Source: Roseovarius sp.
Lineage (GTDB): Bacteria > Pseudomonadota > Alphaproteobacteria > Rhodobacterales > Rhodobacteraceae
NCBI GenBank assembly: GCA_029212365.1
Contig: JARGOC010000011.1
Location: 1-64,000 of the forward strand
Reading direction: 5' to 3'
DNA: 64,000 nucleotides
In this document: one piece after another, positions 1-8,464 of the stretch
Layout: every line of letters begins with the position of its first letter
Numbering within the stretch: the first letter of the stretch is position 1
Made by a program: the position numbers and the translations under genes
The notes under the pieces: model-generated
What the model saw: the letters and a program-made list of their open reading frames with translations, nothing else
Told to the model about the DNA's origin: nothing
The model's database searches: none

Positions 1-143
1 AGACATGGCTGCGTAACTAAGACAAATCAGCCTCCGGCAAACCCGGCGCGGTTCACGCCGCATAATCAAACCAACAAGATGAGCCAAACGCTCTCTTAGC
101 TTAGGCAACCATTGGTGCTAAAAATCCTGACGACGGACAGGGT

Positions 144-1286
144 TTAGGCAACTTTGCTCCCTTGGCTCCAAACCCCACGCAACAGCGGTGTTCGACCAGT
201 CTTGCGCACCCTCAGGACATCGCCGCGCAAGCCAACTTTAAGTGCGCCACGGTCATTCAGATGTGCCGCTTTGGCGGGGTTGTTCGTCACTGTGGCAATC
301 GCGCGCGGCAGATCATTCCAGACGTCCGCGAGATGGAACGCGGACAACAGGAGCGCTGAGGGGACATAATCGGACGAAACGATATCTAACATGTCAGACC
401 GTGCCAGCTCTTCGGCGGCGACGTTGCCCGAATGCGAAGCGCCTCGGATCAGGTTTGGCGCGCCCATCATGACGGCTATGCCGTGGGCACGACAGGCCTG
501 CGCAGCCTCAATGGTTGTTGGGAACTCGGCAAAGCCGACACCGTTTTGTGCGGACGTCGCAACATGCGCTGAGGTCGTGTCATCGTGGCTGGCAAGAACC
601 GCGCCCAACCGTCCCGCCTCAGTCACGGCACCGGTTTCGTGTCTGGCTCCATAGCGTTTTTGCAGCGTCAAGAGGTTCTCCACATGCGTTGCAAATTCTG
701 AATCAGTCATGCCGCGCTTTTTGGCGATGTAGGTCTTTAGAGCGGCAATGTCGCGAAACTGACGTTGGCCCGGTGTATGATCCATCAGGCTGACGATACC
801 CACCCGGTCATCCGGGCCAAACGCGGCCAGCTCATCCAAAAGCGTTTCTGAACAGATTTCTGCCCGAAGGTGCAGGAAATGGCTGATCTTGAACAGCCCT
901 TTATCACGGGCCGACAACAATTCGTTGGCCAATGTGCGCGCATAGTCGATGTTGCGCCCTTTGCCGCTATGGATGGACCCCACGCGCATCGCGTCAAATA
1001 CTGTCGTGATACCGGTCGAGGCCAGTTCCGCGTCATGTGCAATAAGCGCAGGTACATGCGGCCAATCGACTTCTGGACGGGGTTCAATATGCCGTTCGAC
1101 GTTATCGGTGTGCAGTTCCACCAGACCGGGCAGGACAAAATCGCCAGCACAGTCAATGGCACCATCTGCAACATGGTCCCCCTCTTCAATCCCTGCGATT
1201 ACGCCTTTTTCGATAATCACGGAGCCAGCCAGCACCTGATCGGACAATACAATTTGCGCATTTGCCAGACAAAGGTCATTTGACAT
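144..1286 (-). CDS. phnM: PhnM, ribose 1-methylphosphonate 5-triphosphate diphosphohydrolase
   Basis: An amidohydrolase-fold enzyme of the C-P lyase pathway. PhnM removes pyrophosphate from alpha-D-ribose 1-methylphosphonate 5-triphosphate, giving the substrate of PhnJ. Metal-binding signatures are visible: ELHTDN near the N-terminus, SLMDHTPGQRQF in the middle, SHDD, and SSDYVPSALL near the end. An upstream ATG at 1337 would add 17 residues; the ATG at 1286 gives 380 residues, the usual family length, so it is preferred. The gene is on the same strand as phnGHIJKLN but is separated from phnN by an oppositely oriented DUF1045 gene whose start lies only 49 bp away. No promoter is obvious in that gap, so its own promoter would have to lie inside the DUF1045 gene. 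Confidence 0.95.
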   Translation of the reverse strand: MSNDLCLANAQIVLSDQVLAGSVIIEKGVIAGIEEGDHVADGAIDCAGDFVLPGLVELHTDNVERHIEPRPEVDWPHVPALIAHDAELASTGITTVFDAMRVGSIHSGKGRNIDYARTLANELLSARDKGLFKISHFLHLRAEICSETLLDELAAFGPDDRVGIVSLMDHTPGQRQFRDIAALKTYIAKKRGMTDSEFATHVENLLTLQKRYGARHETGAVTEAGRLGAVLASHDDTTSAHVATSAQNGVGFAEFPTTIEAAQACRAHGIAVMMGAPNLIRGASHSGNVAAEELARSDMLDIVSSDYVPSALLLSAFHLADVWNDLPRAIATVTNNPAKAAHLNDRGALKVGLRGDVLRVRKTGRTPLLRGVWSQGSKVA

Positions 1287-1335
1287 ATCGCTGTCACAAG
1301 CCTTTGCCAAAGAGGAAGCAGGGAAAATAGAATTC

Positions 1336-2007
1336 ATGTCATACTCTCGATTTGCAATTTACTATGTTCCGCCCATGGGCGCGTTGGCCGAGGCGGGTGC
1401 CGCCTGGCTCGGCTGGGATGTTGCCGCTGGTTGCGCAGTACCCCAGCCTGATCTGCCCGGTTTGCGTAACATCACGATGACACCTCAGAAATATGGATTT
1501 CACGCAACGCTGAAGCCGCCGTTCCGGCTCAACGATGGGACAATGATCGAGGATCTGGAAAACGCCACATCGGCGTTGGCGGCAACGCTTGCTCCTGCCA
1601 CGTTTGAGGGCTTGGAGGTGACGGTCTTGGGTCATTTTCTGGCGCTGACGCCGCGCGGCGATCTTGGGGCTGTGCACCGGATTGCCAGTGGCTGTGTTCG
1701 CGACCTTGACCGGTTTCGCGCACCTGCCAGTGAGCCCGAATTGGCGCGGCGTCGCAAGGCTGGACTGACCCCACGGCAAGAGACATTGCTGACGCAATGG
1801 GGGTATCCCTATGTGATGGAGGCGTTCAATTTTCACCTGACCCTCACAGGGCGATTGCCCGACGAAACGATCCCTATATGGAGGGAGAGGGTAAACAACC
1901 ACCTGCCCGAATTGCCCGCACCTTTTGTTCTTGATCAGATCGCCTTGTGCGGTGAGCGGACAGATGGCCGGTTTGAGATATTGCATCGCTATACCCTCAC
2001 CGGCTGA
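1336..2007 (+). CDS. DUF1045 phosphonate-cluster protein, 2H-phosphoesterase-like
   Basis: A 223-residue protein of the DUF1045 family that recurs in alphaproteobacterial C-P lyase loci. Two H-x-T motifs are visible, H56-A-T (YGFHATLKPPF) and H167-L-T (FNFHLTLTGRL). Their spacing resembles the paired motifs of the 2H phosphoesterase superfamily, which opens cyclic phosphates. No phnP, the usual phosphoribosyl cyclic phosphodiesterase, is present in the cluster, so this protein is a plausible substitute; that role is inference. The gene is on the + strand inside an otherwise leftward cluster. Its 3' end overlaps the 3' end of phnN by 19 bp and its 5' end faces phnM. Confidence 0.88.
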   Translation: MSYSRFAIYYVPPMGALAEAGAAWLGWDVAAGCAVPQPDLPGLRNITMTPQKYGFHATLKPPFRLNDGTMIEDLENATSALAATLAPATFEGLEVTVLGHFLALTPRGDLGAVHRIASGCVRDLDRFRAPASEPELARRRKAGLTPRQETLLTQWGYPYVMEAFNFHLTLTGRLPDETIPIWRERVNNHLPELPAPFVLDQIALCGERTDGRFEILHRYTLTG

Positions 2008-2549
2008 AGCAGGTCTGCACCACGCGCGACTGTTTCGCTCAGAGGGCCATCATTCGAAAGGTGAAGGACATCAAGACCTGCCGGTAAGGGTTTGTCGGCC
2101 TGCGCAAGACGTTTGCCGATTTCCTCATTTGTCTCGCGGGCTCTTCCGGCCAGACGCAAGGCGAGTGTCTCAGGGCTTGCGGTGACATTCAAAACGATAA
2201 AGCGTGGGAAAATCCCCGCTGCCTCGGCCAAGGCGCTACGGGAAAAGTTCACAAGACAATCAGTTCCCTTTTTTAGCCGATCTTTTACTGAAACCGGGAT
2301 CCCATAGCACAGACCATGGGCCTGCCAATGCACTGCAAAGGCGCTTTCACCTACCAAAGTTGCAAACTGCTCTGGTGTTGCCGCGTCGTAGTCTTCTCCG
2401 CCAAGGCCCGGCGCACGGGTGATCACCCGGCGAACCAGATGCATCTGGGGCAAAGCATCTGTAAGGCCCGCCATGACGCTGTCCTTGCCAACGCCAGAGG
2501 GGCCAACGACCGCGATGAGGCGTCCGCCAGACTTTGAGGCGAGCGTCAT
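1989..2549 (-). CDS. phnN: PhnN, ribose 1,5-bisphosphate phosphokinase
   Basis: A 186-residue P-loop kinase related to guanylate kinase. PhnN phosphorylates ribose 1,5-bisphosphate to PRPP, recycling the ribose moiety after C-P cleavage. The Walker A motif GPSGVGKDS is near residue 16, and a basic patch (RRVITRAPG) follows as in guanylate-kinase folds. The start overlaps the phnL stop by 4 bp (ATGA), showing translational coupling. It is the last gene of the uninterrupted phnGHIJKLN run and converges with the DUF1045 gene. Confidence 0.93.
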   Translation of the reverse strand: MTLASKSGGRLIAVVGPSGVGKDSVMAGLTDALPQMHLVRRVITRAPGLGGEDYDAATPEQFATLVGESAFAVHWQAHGLCYGIPVSVKDRLKKGTDCLVNFSRSALAEAAGIFPRFIVLNVTASPETLALRLAGRARETNEEIGKRLAQADKPLPAGLDVLHLSNDGPLSETVARGADLLQPVRV

Positions 2550-3229
2550 GCCGCAACACCGGGAGTAAAACGGCTAACGTCGATCTCGCTGTCGCAGACG
2601 CGGGCACGGGCTGCCTCGTCATGGAAAATACCGATGATTGCCGCGCCCCGCGCCTTGGCGTCTTCGATCAGCGACAGCACAACTTCGCGGTTTGCGGCAT
2701 CAAGGCTGGCAGTGGGTTCATCCAACAACATTGCAGGGTAAGGGTGAGCAAAGCCGCGGGCAATGTTCACCCGCTGTTGTTCGCCTCCAGAAAAAGTGGT
2801 GGGAGAAAGTGACCATAGACGCTGGGGAATGTTCAACTGTGTCAGCAACACCTTGGCACGCGCCTGCGCGTCCTGCTCAGTGCCCCCAACTGCCCGCAAA
2901 GGCTCAGCCACCACGTCCAGGGTTGGCACACGCGGAACAACCCGCAGGAACTGACTGACATATCCTAAAACCTCACGGCGCAAGGCAATCACTTCGCGCG
3001 GAGCTGCCTGCACCAGATCCACATCGCCAATTCGTATTTCTCCGGCTTGCGTCAGGTAATTGCCGTAAATCATCCGCATCAGCGTGGACTTTCCGGCACC
3101 CGAAGCGCCAGTAAGCGAAACACATTCACCGGGTGCGACTGCGAATGATACATCGTTGATCACTTCGATCACGGCGCTGCCCTGATTGTGCAGTGTGAAA
3201 GTCTTTGAAACGTTACGAAGATCAATCAT
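2546..3229 (-). CDS. phnL: PhnL, C-P lyase ABC-type subunit
   Basis: A 227-residue ABC-family ATPase that belongs to the C-P lyase machinery rather than to a transporter; in the known complex it joins PhnK on the PhnGHIJ core. It carries Walker A GASGAGKST, the signature FSGGEQQRVNIARG, and Walker B LLDEPTASLD. The start lies 3 bp after the phnK stop and the end overlaps phnN by 4 bp. The sequence is full length with no anomaly. Confidence 0.94.
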   Translation of the reverse strand: MIDLRNVSKTFTLHNQGSAVIEVINDVSFAVAPGECVSLTGASGAGKSTLMRMIYGNYLTQAGEIRIGDVDLVQAAPREVIALRREVLGYVSQFLRVVPRVPTLDVVAEPLRAVGGTEQDAQARAKVLLTQLNIPQRLWSLSPTTFSGGEQQRVNIARGFAHPYPAMLLDEPTASLDAANREVVLSLIEDAKARGAAIIGIFHDEAARARVCDSEIDVSRFTPGVAA

Positions 3230-3232
3230 GGC

Positions 3233-4003
3233 TCATACCTGCAAAACGGAACTGACAAGAAGCTGGCTATAGGCGTGCTGCGGATCATCGAGCACCTGAT
3301 CGGTCAGCCCGGCCTCGACCACGCGGCCTGATTTCATGACCATCAAACGGTCTGCCAGCAGGCGCACCACGGCAAGGTCATGGGTCACGATGATCGCCGA
3401 CAGCCCCATGTCGCGCACCAGACCACGCAGTAGATCCAGCAGGCGCGCCTGCACAGATACATCAAGTCCGCCGGTGGGCTCATCCATGAACACCAACCGT
3501 GGTCCGGTCACGAGGTTGCGCGCAATCTGAAGGCGTTGCTGCATCCCGCCCGAAAACGTTGTGGGTCGGTCGTCCACACGGGACGCGTCAATCTCGACCC
3601 GACCCAGCCAATCCGTGGCCTTGTCGCGGATATCGCCGTAGTGGCGTTCGCCCACGGCCATCAACCGCTCACCGACATTGCCGCCTGCACTCACGCCCAT
3701 GCGCAGACCATCGCGCGCATGTTGGTGCACAAAGGCCCAGTCGGTTCGACCCAGCATCCGGCGTTCTGGTTCAGACATGGTCAGGGTATCGCGCGGCCCG
3801 TCGGTGCGGGTGTCAAAGATCACCTGCCCCCCATCGGGGGTCAGATGCCCTGCCATGCAATTAAGCAAGGTAGATTTACCCGACCCGCTTTCGCCCACGA
3901 TCCCCATCACCTCGCCGGGATACAGATCGAATGACACATCCGTGCAACCGATATGGGTGCCGTAGCGTTTGGAGATGCCTTGAACGGATAGCAAAGGTGT
4001 CAT
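3233..4003 (-). CDS. phnK: PhnK, C-P lyase ABC-type subunit
   Basis: A 256-residue ABC-family ATPase. PhnK docks on PhnJ in the C-P lyase core and is needed for phosphonate breakdown in vivo. Walker A GESGSGKST, signature FSGGMQQRLQIARN, Walker B FMDEPTGGLDVSVQ and the H-loop TVTHDL-type segment (IIVTHDLAVV) are all present. It overlaps phnJ by 4 bp, so the two are translationally coupled. Confidence 0.94.
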   Translation of the reverse strand: MTPLLSVQGISKRYGTHIGCTDVSFDLYPGEVMGIVGESGSGKSTLLNCMAGHLTPDGGQVIFDTRTDGPRDTLTMSEPERRMLGRTDWAFVHQHARDGLRMGVSAGGNVGERLMAVGERHYGDIRDKATDWLGRVEIDASRVDDRPTTFSGGMQQRLQIARNLVTGPRLVFMDEPTGGLDVSVQARLLDLLRGLVRDMGLSAIIVTHDLAVVRLLADRLMVMKSGRVVEAGLTDQVLDDPQHAYSQLLVSSVLQV

Positions 4004-4866
4004 GCTGCGTCCTTTCCGCCATTGTCTTTACCCATGTGACCCGCCGCTTGGCGCGCCTCGCAATAATCGGTGTCCGAACAGACAAACATCCGCCCGCCCG
4101 CATCGTCGATGATCAGCTCATCGAGATAACTGTCGATCGCACCGCACATGCCGCAGGGGTGACCTGCCTTTGACGCCTCAAAGGGGTGGTCATCGAAGTC
4201 GAGGCTGACCACTTGGGTATAGGGCGGCAACGCGTAAATGCGCTGCTCTCGCCCTGCCCCAAAGAGCTGCACCGCAGCCATATCGCCCAGCTTCGGATTG
4301 TCGAATTTGGGGATGGGCGATGGATCCATCACATAGCGCCCTTCAACCTTGACCGGATAGGCGTAAGAGGTCGCGATATGCCCATGATGACTGATGTCTT
4401 CGTAAAGCTTCACATGCATCAACCCGTATTCCTCAAGGCTGTGCATCTTGCGCGTTTCACTCTCGCGTGGCTCCAGAAAGCGCAGTGGTTCGGGGATTGG
4501 CACCTGATAAACGAGGATCTGACCTGCGCTCAACGGCTCTTCGGGGATGCGGTGACGCGTCTGGATGACCGACGCATCACTGGTTGTGGTCGTTGTGTTA
4601 ACGCCTGCTGTGCGCTCAAAGAATGTGCGGATGGAGACAGCGTTGGTCGTATCATCGGCCCCCTGATCAATGACTTTGAATGTATCTTCCGGGGTCAAAA
4701 CGGCAGCGGACACCTGCACACCACCTGTTCCCCAGCCATAGGGCATCGGCATCTCGCGGCTGGCGAAAGGCACCTGATATCCGGGGATCGCAAGGCCTTT
4801 GAGTATCGCACGGCGGATCATCCGCTTGGTTTGTTCGTCCAAATAGGCAAAGTTATACTCGGTCAT
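4000..4866 (-). CDS. phnJ: PhnJ, radical SAM C-P lyase catalytic subunit
   Basis: A 288-residue catalytic subunit that cleaves the C-P bond of ribose 1-phosphonate 5-phosphate by radical chemistry, releasing the alkane and a ribose 1,2-cyclic phosphate. The four conserved cysteines occur as C238-x2-C241-x21-C263-x5-C269. This spacing matches the E. coli enzyme (C241, C244, C266, C272): three bind the Fe-S cluster and the last acts as the catalytic thiyl. The gene overlaps phnI and phnK by 4 bp each. All key residues are present, so the enzyme should be active. Confidence 0.97.
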   Translation of the reverse strand: MTEYNFAYLDEQTKRMIRRAILKGLAIPGYQVPFASREMPMPYGWGTGGVQVSAAVLTPEDTFKVIDQGADDTTNAVSIRTFFERTAGVNTTTTTSDASVIQTRHRIPEEPLSAGQILVYQVPIPEPLRFLEPRESETRKMHSLEEYGLMHVKLYEDISHHGHIATSYAYPVKVEGRYVMDPSPIPKFDNPKLGDMAAVQLFGAGREQRIYALPPYTQVVSLDFDDHPFEASKAGHPCGMCGAIDSYLDELIIDDAGGRMFVCSDTDYCEARQAAGHMGKDNGGKDAA

Positions 4867-5951
4867 TCCGCCGCCTCCTGCACCTGTTGCGCACCCGCTT
4901 CGCGACGGAGCTTGCGCACCAGCTCCAGTTCGGACTGAAAATCGACGTAATGTGGCAGTTTGATATGTTCGAGGAATCCCGTCGCCTGAATATTATCCGC
5001 GTGATACAGCACAAACTCAGCGTCTTGAGCGGGCGCACCGACGTTGTCTTCGCCCAATTCCTCCCACCGTAAGGCGCGGTCGACCAGCGCCATGGAAATC
5101 GCCTTGCGCTCAGTCTGACCAAAGACCAGCCCATAGCCGCGGGTGAATTGCGGCGGCTCGGTTTTGGACCCCTTGAACTGGTTGACGGTTTCACATTCGG
5201 TCAAGGTCACCTCGCCGATTTCAACGGCAAAGCCCAGTTCCGGGATATCCATTTCAACCGGGACCGCCCCAATGCGCAGCTCGCCCACAAAAGCGTGATT
5301 GCGCGCGTATCCGCGTTGGGTGGAATAGGCGAGACCAAGGGTGAACCCTTCGTCTGCGCGGGTCAGCGCTTGCAGTCGCAAGGCGCGCTCCGCAGGCATT
5401 TCCAACGGCTCGCGCGTCAGGTCAGGGGGCGGCGCATCATCATACGGGGCCTCTTCGATCAGACCCTCCCGATTTAGAAAACCCGTCACATGTGGCACAC
5501 AATCGGCGGCGGTTTCACGGGAAGGTGCTTCGGGCACGTCCCCATCGGCCGCCAGTTTGAAATCCAACAGGCGGTGTGTGTAGTCAAAGGTTGGCCCCAG
5601 TACCTGCCCGCCAGGCAAATCTTTGAACGTGGCCGAGATGCGTCGGTCGCAGGCCATTGCACCGGTATCGACAGGCTCGGACGCGCCAAAGCGGGGCAAA
5701 GTAGTGCGATATGCACGGATAAGAAAGATCGCCTCGATCAGATCACCACGCGCTTGCTTGATCGCCAGCGCCGCAAGATCGGGATCGTAAAGCGACCCTT
5801 CGGCCATCACGCGGTTCACCGCAAGGCTGAGTTGTTCCCGAATTTGCGCGATGCTGAGCTCTGCGATGTCTGTGTCACCCCGGCGCTCTTCGGCAAGCCA
5901 TGCATGGGCATTCTCGATTGCCCGCTCTCCGCCCTTGACCGCTACATACAT
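4863..5951 (-). CDS. phnI: PhnI, C-P lyase core/nucleosidase subunit
   Basis: A 362-residue subunit that, with PhnG, PhnH and PhnL, couples MgATP to the phosphonate to give ribose 1-phosphonate 5-triphosphate with loss of adenine; alone it has nucleosidase activity. The start MYVAVKGGERAIENAH is typical of the family. It overlaps phnH by 10 bp and phnJ by 4 bp. Length is normal and no disruption is seen. Confidence 0.95.
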   Translation of the reverse strand: MYVAVKGGERAIENAHAWLAEERRGDTDIAELSIAQIREQLSLAVNRVMAEGSLYDPDLAALAIKQARGDLIEAIFLIRAYRTTLPRFGASEPVDTGAMACDRRISATFKDLPGGQVLGPTFDYTHRLLDFKLAADGDVPEAPSRETAADCVPHVTGFLNREGLIEEAPYDDAPPPDLTREPLEMPAERALRLQALTRADEGFTLGLAYSTQRGYARNHAFVGELRIGAVPVEMDIPELGFAVEIGEVTLTECETVNQFKGSKTEPPQFTRGYGLVFGQTERKAISMALVDRALRWEELGEDNVGAPAQDAEFVLYHADNIQATGFLEHIKLPHYVDFQSELELVRKLRREAGAQQVQEAAE

Positions 5952-6514
5952 GATGTCACCTCCGTCGATCTGGGAAGCGCCGCGAGGCGATCACCACTGG
6001 TAAAGATAAAATCGAGCCCCAAGGGGAAGAGCGCATGGTTCGATTGAAAGGCTGCGACGTCCGGCAGCGATAATGCCGCCTTATCCTGGATGCCGGGGCC
6101 AGTCAGAACTGCGCCTATGTCGATAAGCTCAGGGCACTCAACGATCAGCGTAGCGGACCGGTCGGGATACTCGGATGTACCGATTGGATAAGCCGATAAA
6201 GGCGCAGTGGCGTGCCAAGTGCCGACCGCGAACTGGCAATGGGACGGGCCAACAAGGGGTGCGCCTGTGTGAAACGCGAGCCAGGAGCGTACCGCGTCGC
6301 AATTCGCGTCACCGGCCAGATACACCGGTGTTTCGGTGTCGCACAGTGTCAGCAAAACCGCACCTGCGGCGGGGGACAGAGGCGCAGGCGGCTTGGCACC
6401 ACTGATGTCATGCAAGGTGCCCGGACGCGCCATCGCTTCCATCACGCAGCGAAAGGCGTGGGCCGATTGGGTGGCCGGATCGGCAAATCCACCGGAAAGC
6501 GTTTGTGCCTGCAT
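5942..6514 (-). CDS. phnH: PhnH, C-P lyase core subunit
   Basis: A 190-residue subunit of the PhnGHIJ core complex. PhnH adopts a PLP-transferase-like fold without PLP and has a structural role in the complex. The N-terminal segment GGFADPATQSAHAFRCVMEA is characteristic. Its ATG shares one base with the phnG stop codon (TGATG), and its end overlaps phnI by 10 bp. Full length for the family. Confidence 0.94.
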   Translation of the reverse strand: MQAQTLSGGFADPATQSAHAFRCVMEAMARPGTLHDISGAKPPAPLSPAAGAVLLTLCDTETPVYLAGDANCDAVRSWLAFHTGAPLVGPSHCQFAVGTWHATAPLSAYPIGTSEYPDRSATLIVECPELIDIGAVLTGPGIQDKAALSLPDVAAFQSNHALFPLGLDFIFTSGDRLAALPRSTEVTSCM

Positions 6515-6969
6515 CAGTCTTCTCCTCGGGCCATGGTGAAGAAGTCGACCTTTGTCGCGGCCGCTTTGGCGGCGCGCGTGGACTTGGCGTGTTTCACCTC
6601 TGTCTCTAACGGAGCCAGAACTGCGGTGCGTAGCCTAGCCGCCAGCGTCGTCTGCATCATGGCATCCATCAGGGCGGCGGCCTCGGCATCTACTTTGCGG
6701 CGACCTTGGATATAGGCATGGCCAACCTCGCCAGTGCTCAGGGTCAACGCACAGCGAGTGACTGTCATTTCTCCGAGATTGAAAGGCGCGCCCGTCGCAC
6801 CTGCACGACCACGGACCATGGTGCTTCCGATCTCGGGCGCACGCAGCCATGTGAACGCTGGGCGCTCTTGTGCGGCGTCGAGCAAAGTGGCGACGCGGCC
6901 TTCCGGCGCCACCGCCAAAAGGCTCATCCAAGCTTGGCGAGGATTATTTTCGATCAAAGTGTCTTTCAT
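6514..6969 (-). CDS. phnG: PhnG, C-P lyase core subunit
   Basis: First gene of the leftward C-P lyase operon, encoding a 151-residue core subunit. An upstream in-frame ATG at 7005 would add 12 residues, but it lies beyond the tandem-octamer operator candidate. The ATG at 6969 (MKDTLIENNPRQ) gives the normal family length and is preferred. Its expression is probably controlled by the adjacent divergent PhnF through the repeat at 6989-7004. Confidence 0.92.
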   Translation of the reverse strand: MKDTLIENNPRQAWMSLLAVAPEGRVATLLDAAQERPAFTWLRAPEIGSTMVRGRAGATGAPFNLGEMTVTRCALTLSTGEVGHAYIQGRRKVDAEAAALMDAMMQTTLAARLRTAVLAPLETEVKHAKSTRAAKAAATKVDFFTMARGED

Positions 6970-6988
6970 CTCGACAACTTTTCCAATT

Positions 6989-7004
6989 ACTATACAACTA
7001 TACA
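6989..7004 (-). promoter_or_regulatory. Candidate PhnF operator: perfect tandem octamer
   Basis: Read on the minus strand, this is two abutting perfect copies of TGTATAGT, 20 bp before the phnG start and in the 81-bp gap between phnG and phnF. The TATAG core resembles operators described for HutC-type GntR regulators such as mycobacterial PhnF. AT-rich sequence follows immediately (7005-7020). Binding by the local PhnF is inferred from position. Confidence 0.5.
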
Positions 7005-7050
7005 TATATTAGCATATTTGCGTCCCCGAGACAGAGGAGTTTTGTGAATT

Positions 7051-7770
7051 TTGCGTGACAGTTCTGGCAAAACCCCAATCTGGCGCGCTATCGCTGACGC
7101 CCTGCGCAGCGATTTGGCCGAGGGGCGCTATCGCGCCGGAGATAAGCTCCCGACCGAAGCCGCTTTGGCCGACCGCTTTGGCGTAAATCGTCATACGGTG
7201 CGCCATGGTATTTCCGCGCTGGTCGAAGAAGGGCTGGTCCGTACGCGGCGTGGCGCAGGTGCATTTGTCGCGGCGACGCCGACAGATTATCCCATCGGAC
7301 AGCGCGTCCGGTTCCACGAAAACCTGATCGCGGCAGGACGCAGGCCAGAAAAGCGCGTGTTTGCGCTTGATACGCGTTCAGCGACAGACGGCGAGGCAGC
7401 CGCATTGCAGATCGCGGCAGGTGACATGGTTTGCGTATACCACGGGCTGTCATTGTCTGACCACCAGCCCATTGCCGTGGTTGAAAGCCTTTTTCCATTG
7501 GCGCGCCTACCAGGTATGATGGCGGCGCTACATGAAAACAGTAGTGTGACCGATGCGCTGAAGGTTGCAGGCGTCGCGGATTACACCCGCGCCTCGACCC
7601 GGCTGACGGCTGTGCGTGCAACGGCCACCCATGCGCTGCACTTGCAGATCACTGAGGGAGATCCCCTATTGCGATCAACCAGCGTTAATATTGATGACCG
7701 TGGGCGGCCAGTTGAGTACGGGCGCACATGGTTTGCAGGAGATCGGGTGACGTTGACGCTGGAGACCTGA
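7051..7770 (+). CDS. phnF: PhnF, GntR-family (HutC subfamily) regulator
   Basis: A 239-residue repressor-type regulator divergent from phnG. The N-terminal winged helix (residues ~5-75, with PTEAALADRFGVNRHTV and GLVRTRRGAGAFV) is followed by a UTRA ligand-binding domain (~90-235). The start appears to be TTG at 7051, preceded 11 bp upstream by AGAGGAG (7033-7039); no in-frame ATG or GTG fits better. It probably represses the phn genes from the operator candidate at 6989-7004. A weak 6-bp hairpin (7785-7790 with 7803-7808) lies after the stop. Confidence 0.9.
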   Translation: MRDSSGKTPIWRAIADALRSDLAEGRYRAGDKLPTEAALADRFGVNRHTVRHGISALVEEGLVRTRRGAGAFVAATPTDYPIGQRVRFHENLIAAGRRPEKRVFALDTRSATDGEAAALQIAAGDMVCVYHGLSLSDHQPIAVVESLFPLARLPGMMAALHENSSVTDALKVAGVADYTRASTRLTAVRATATHALHLQITEGDPLLRSTSVNIDDRGRPVEYGRTWFAGDRVTLTLET

Positions 7771-7846
7771 GTTAGTCTTTGGGGGGGCACGCCAGATCAT
7801 GGGTGCCCTGTCGGCGATCATGGTCAGGTTCTTATGATCCGAAAAA

Positions 7847-8464
7847 CTAACCGCCGTAGCGCTCCAGAAACGCTTCGGCTTTCAGGGACCTGAAATCCGC
7901 CAATGCCGCGCGTAATACACCATGCGGCCAGTCCCACCAGGCAAGTGCGACGAGACGGTCAGCAATCTCGCGGGGTTGGCGTAAGCGAAGCGGTTTGGCG
8001 GGTGTGCCCGCGACAATTGTATAGGGATCGACATCCTTTGTGACCACCGCTCCAGCCGCCACAACAGCGCCATGGCCAAGCGTCACGTCTGGCTTGATCA
8101 TCGCGCTTGCCCCAATCCATGTATCATGCCCGATGGTTGCGATGCGGGATTTTCGATGTGCAAAGAACGCTTCGTCGCGCGGTGCGTCATCCCAATAGTC
8201 GTCGGACCGATAGAGAAAATGGTGACAAGCAGCCGTGTGTAGCGGGTGGTCGGTTGCCCCGATCCGGGAAAAGGCCGCGATGTTGGAAAACTTGCCGATC
8301 CGCGCGTTTGAGATATCGGCGTAGCGGTCACAGTAGCTGTAGTCGTCCAGACTGGAATGCGCGACACGACTGCCCTTGCCGATTTCGACATAGGCTCCGA
8401 ACCTGCTGTCGATGATATCGCATTCCGGGTGAATGAAGGGGCTGTTTGCAGACAGGCGCGCCAT
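7847..8464 (-). CDS. Phosphonate-cluster hexapeptide-repeat acetyltransferase
   Basis: A 205-residue left-handed beta-helix acyltransferase of the xenobiotic/chloramphenicol acetyltransferase type that is recurrent in phn loci. Hexapeptide repeats are visible from residue ~10 onwards (for example IGHDTWIGASAMIKPDV, GHGAVVAAGAVVTKDV). Its ATG shares one base with the stop of the upstream phnE (TGATG), so it is the last gene of the phnCDEE transcription unit. It may N-acetylate aminophosphonates, taking the place of phnO, which is absent; that substrate is inference. Confidence 0.85.
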   Translation of the reverse strand: MARLSANSPFIHPECDIIDSRFGAYVEIGKGSRVAHSSLDDYSYCDRYADISNARIGKFSNIAAFSRIGATDHPLHTAACHHFLYRSDDYWDDAPRDEAFFAHRKSRIATIGHDTWIGASAMIKPDVTLGHGAVVAAGAVVTKDVDPYTIVAGTPAKPLRLRQPREIADRLVALAWWDWPHGVLRAALADFRSLKAEAFLERYGG

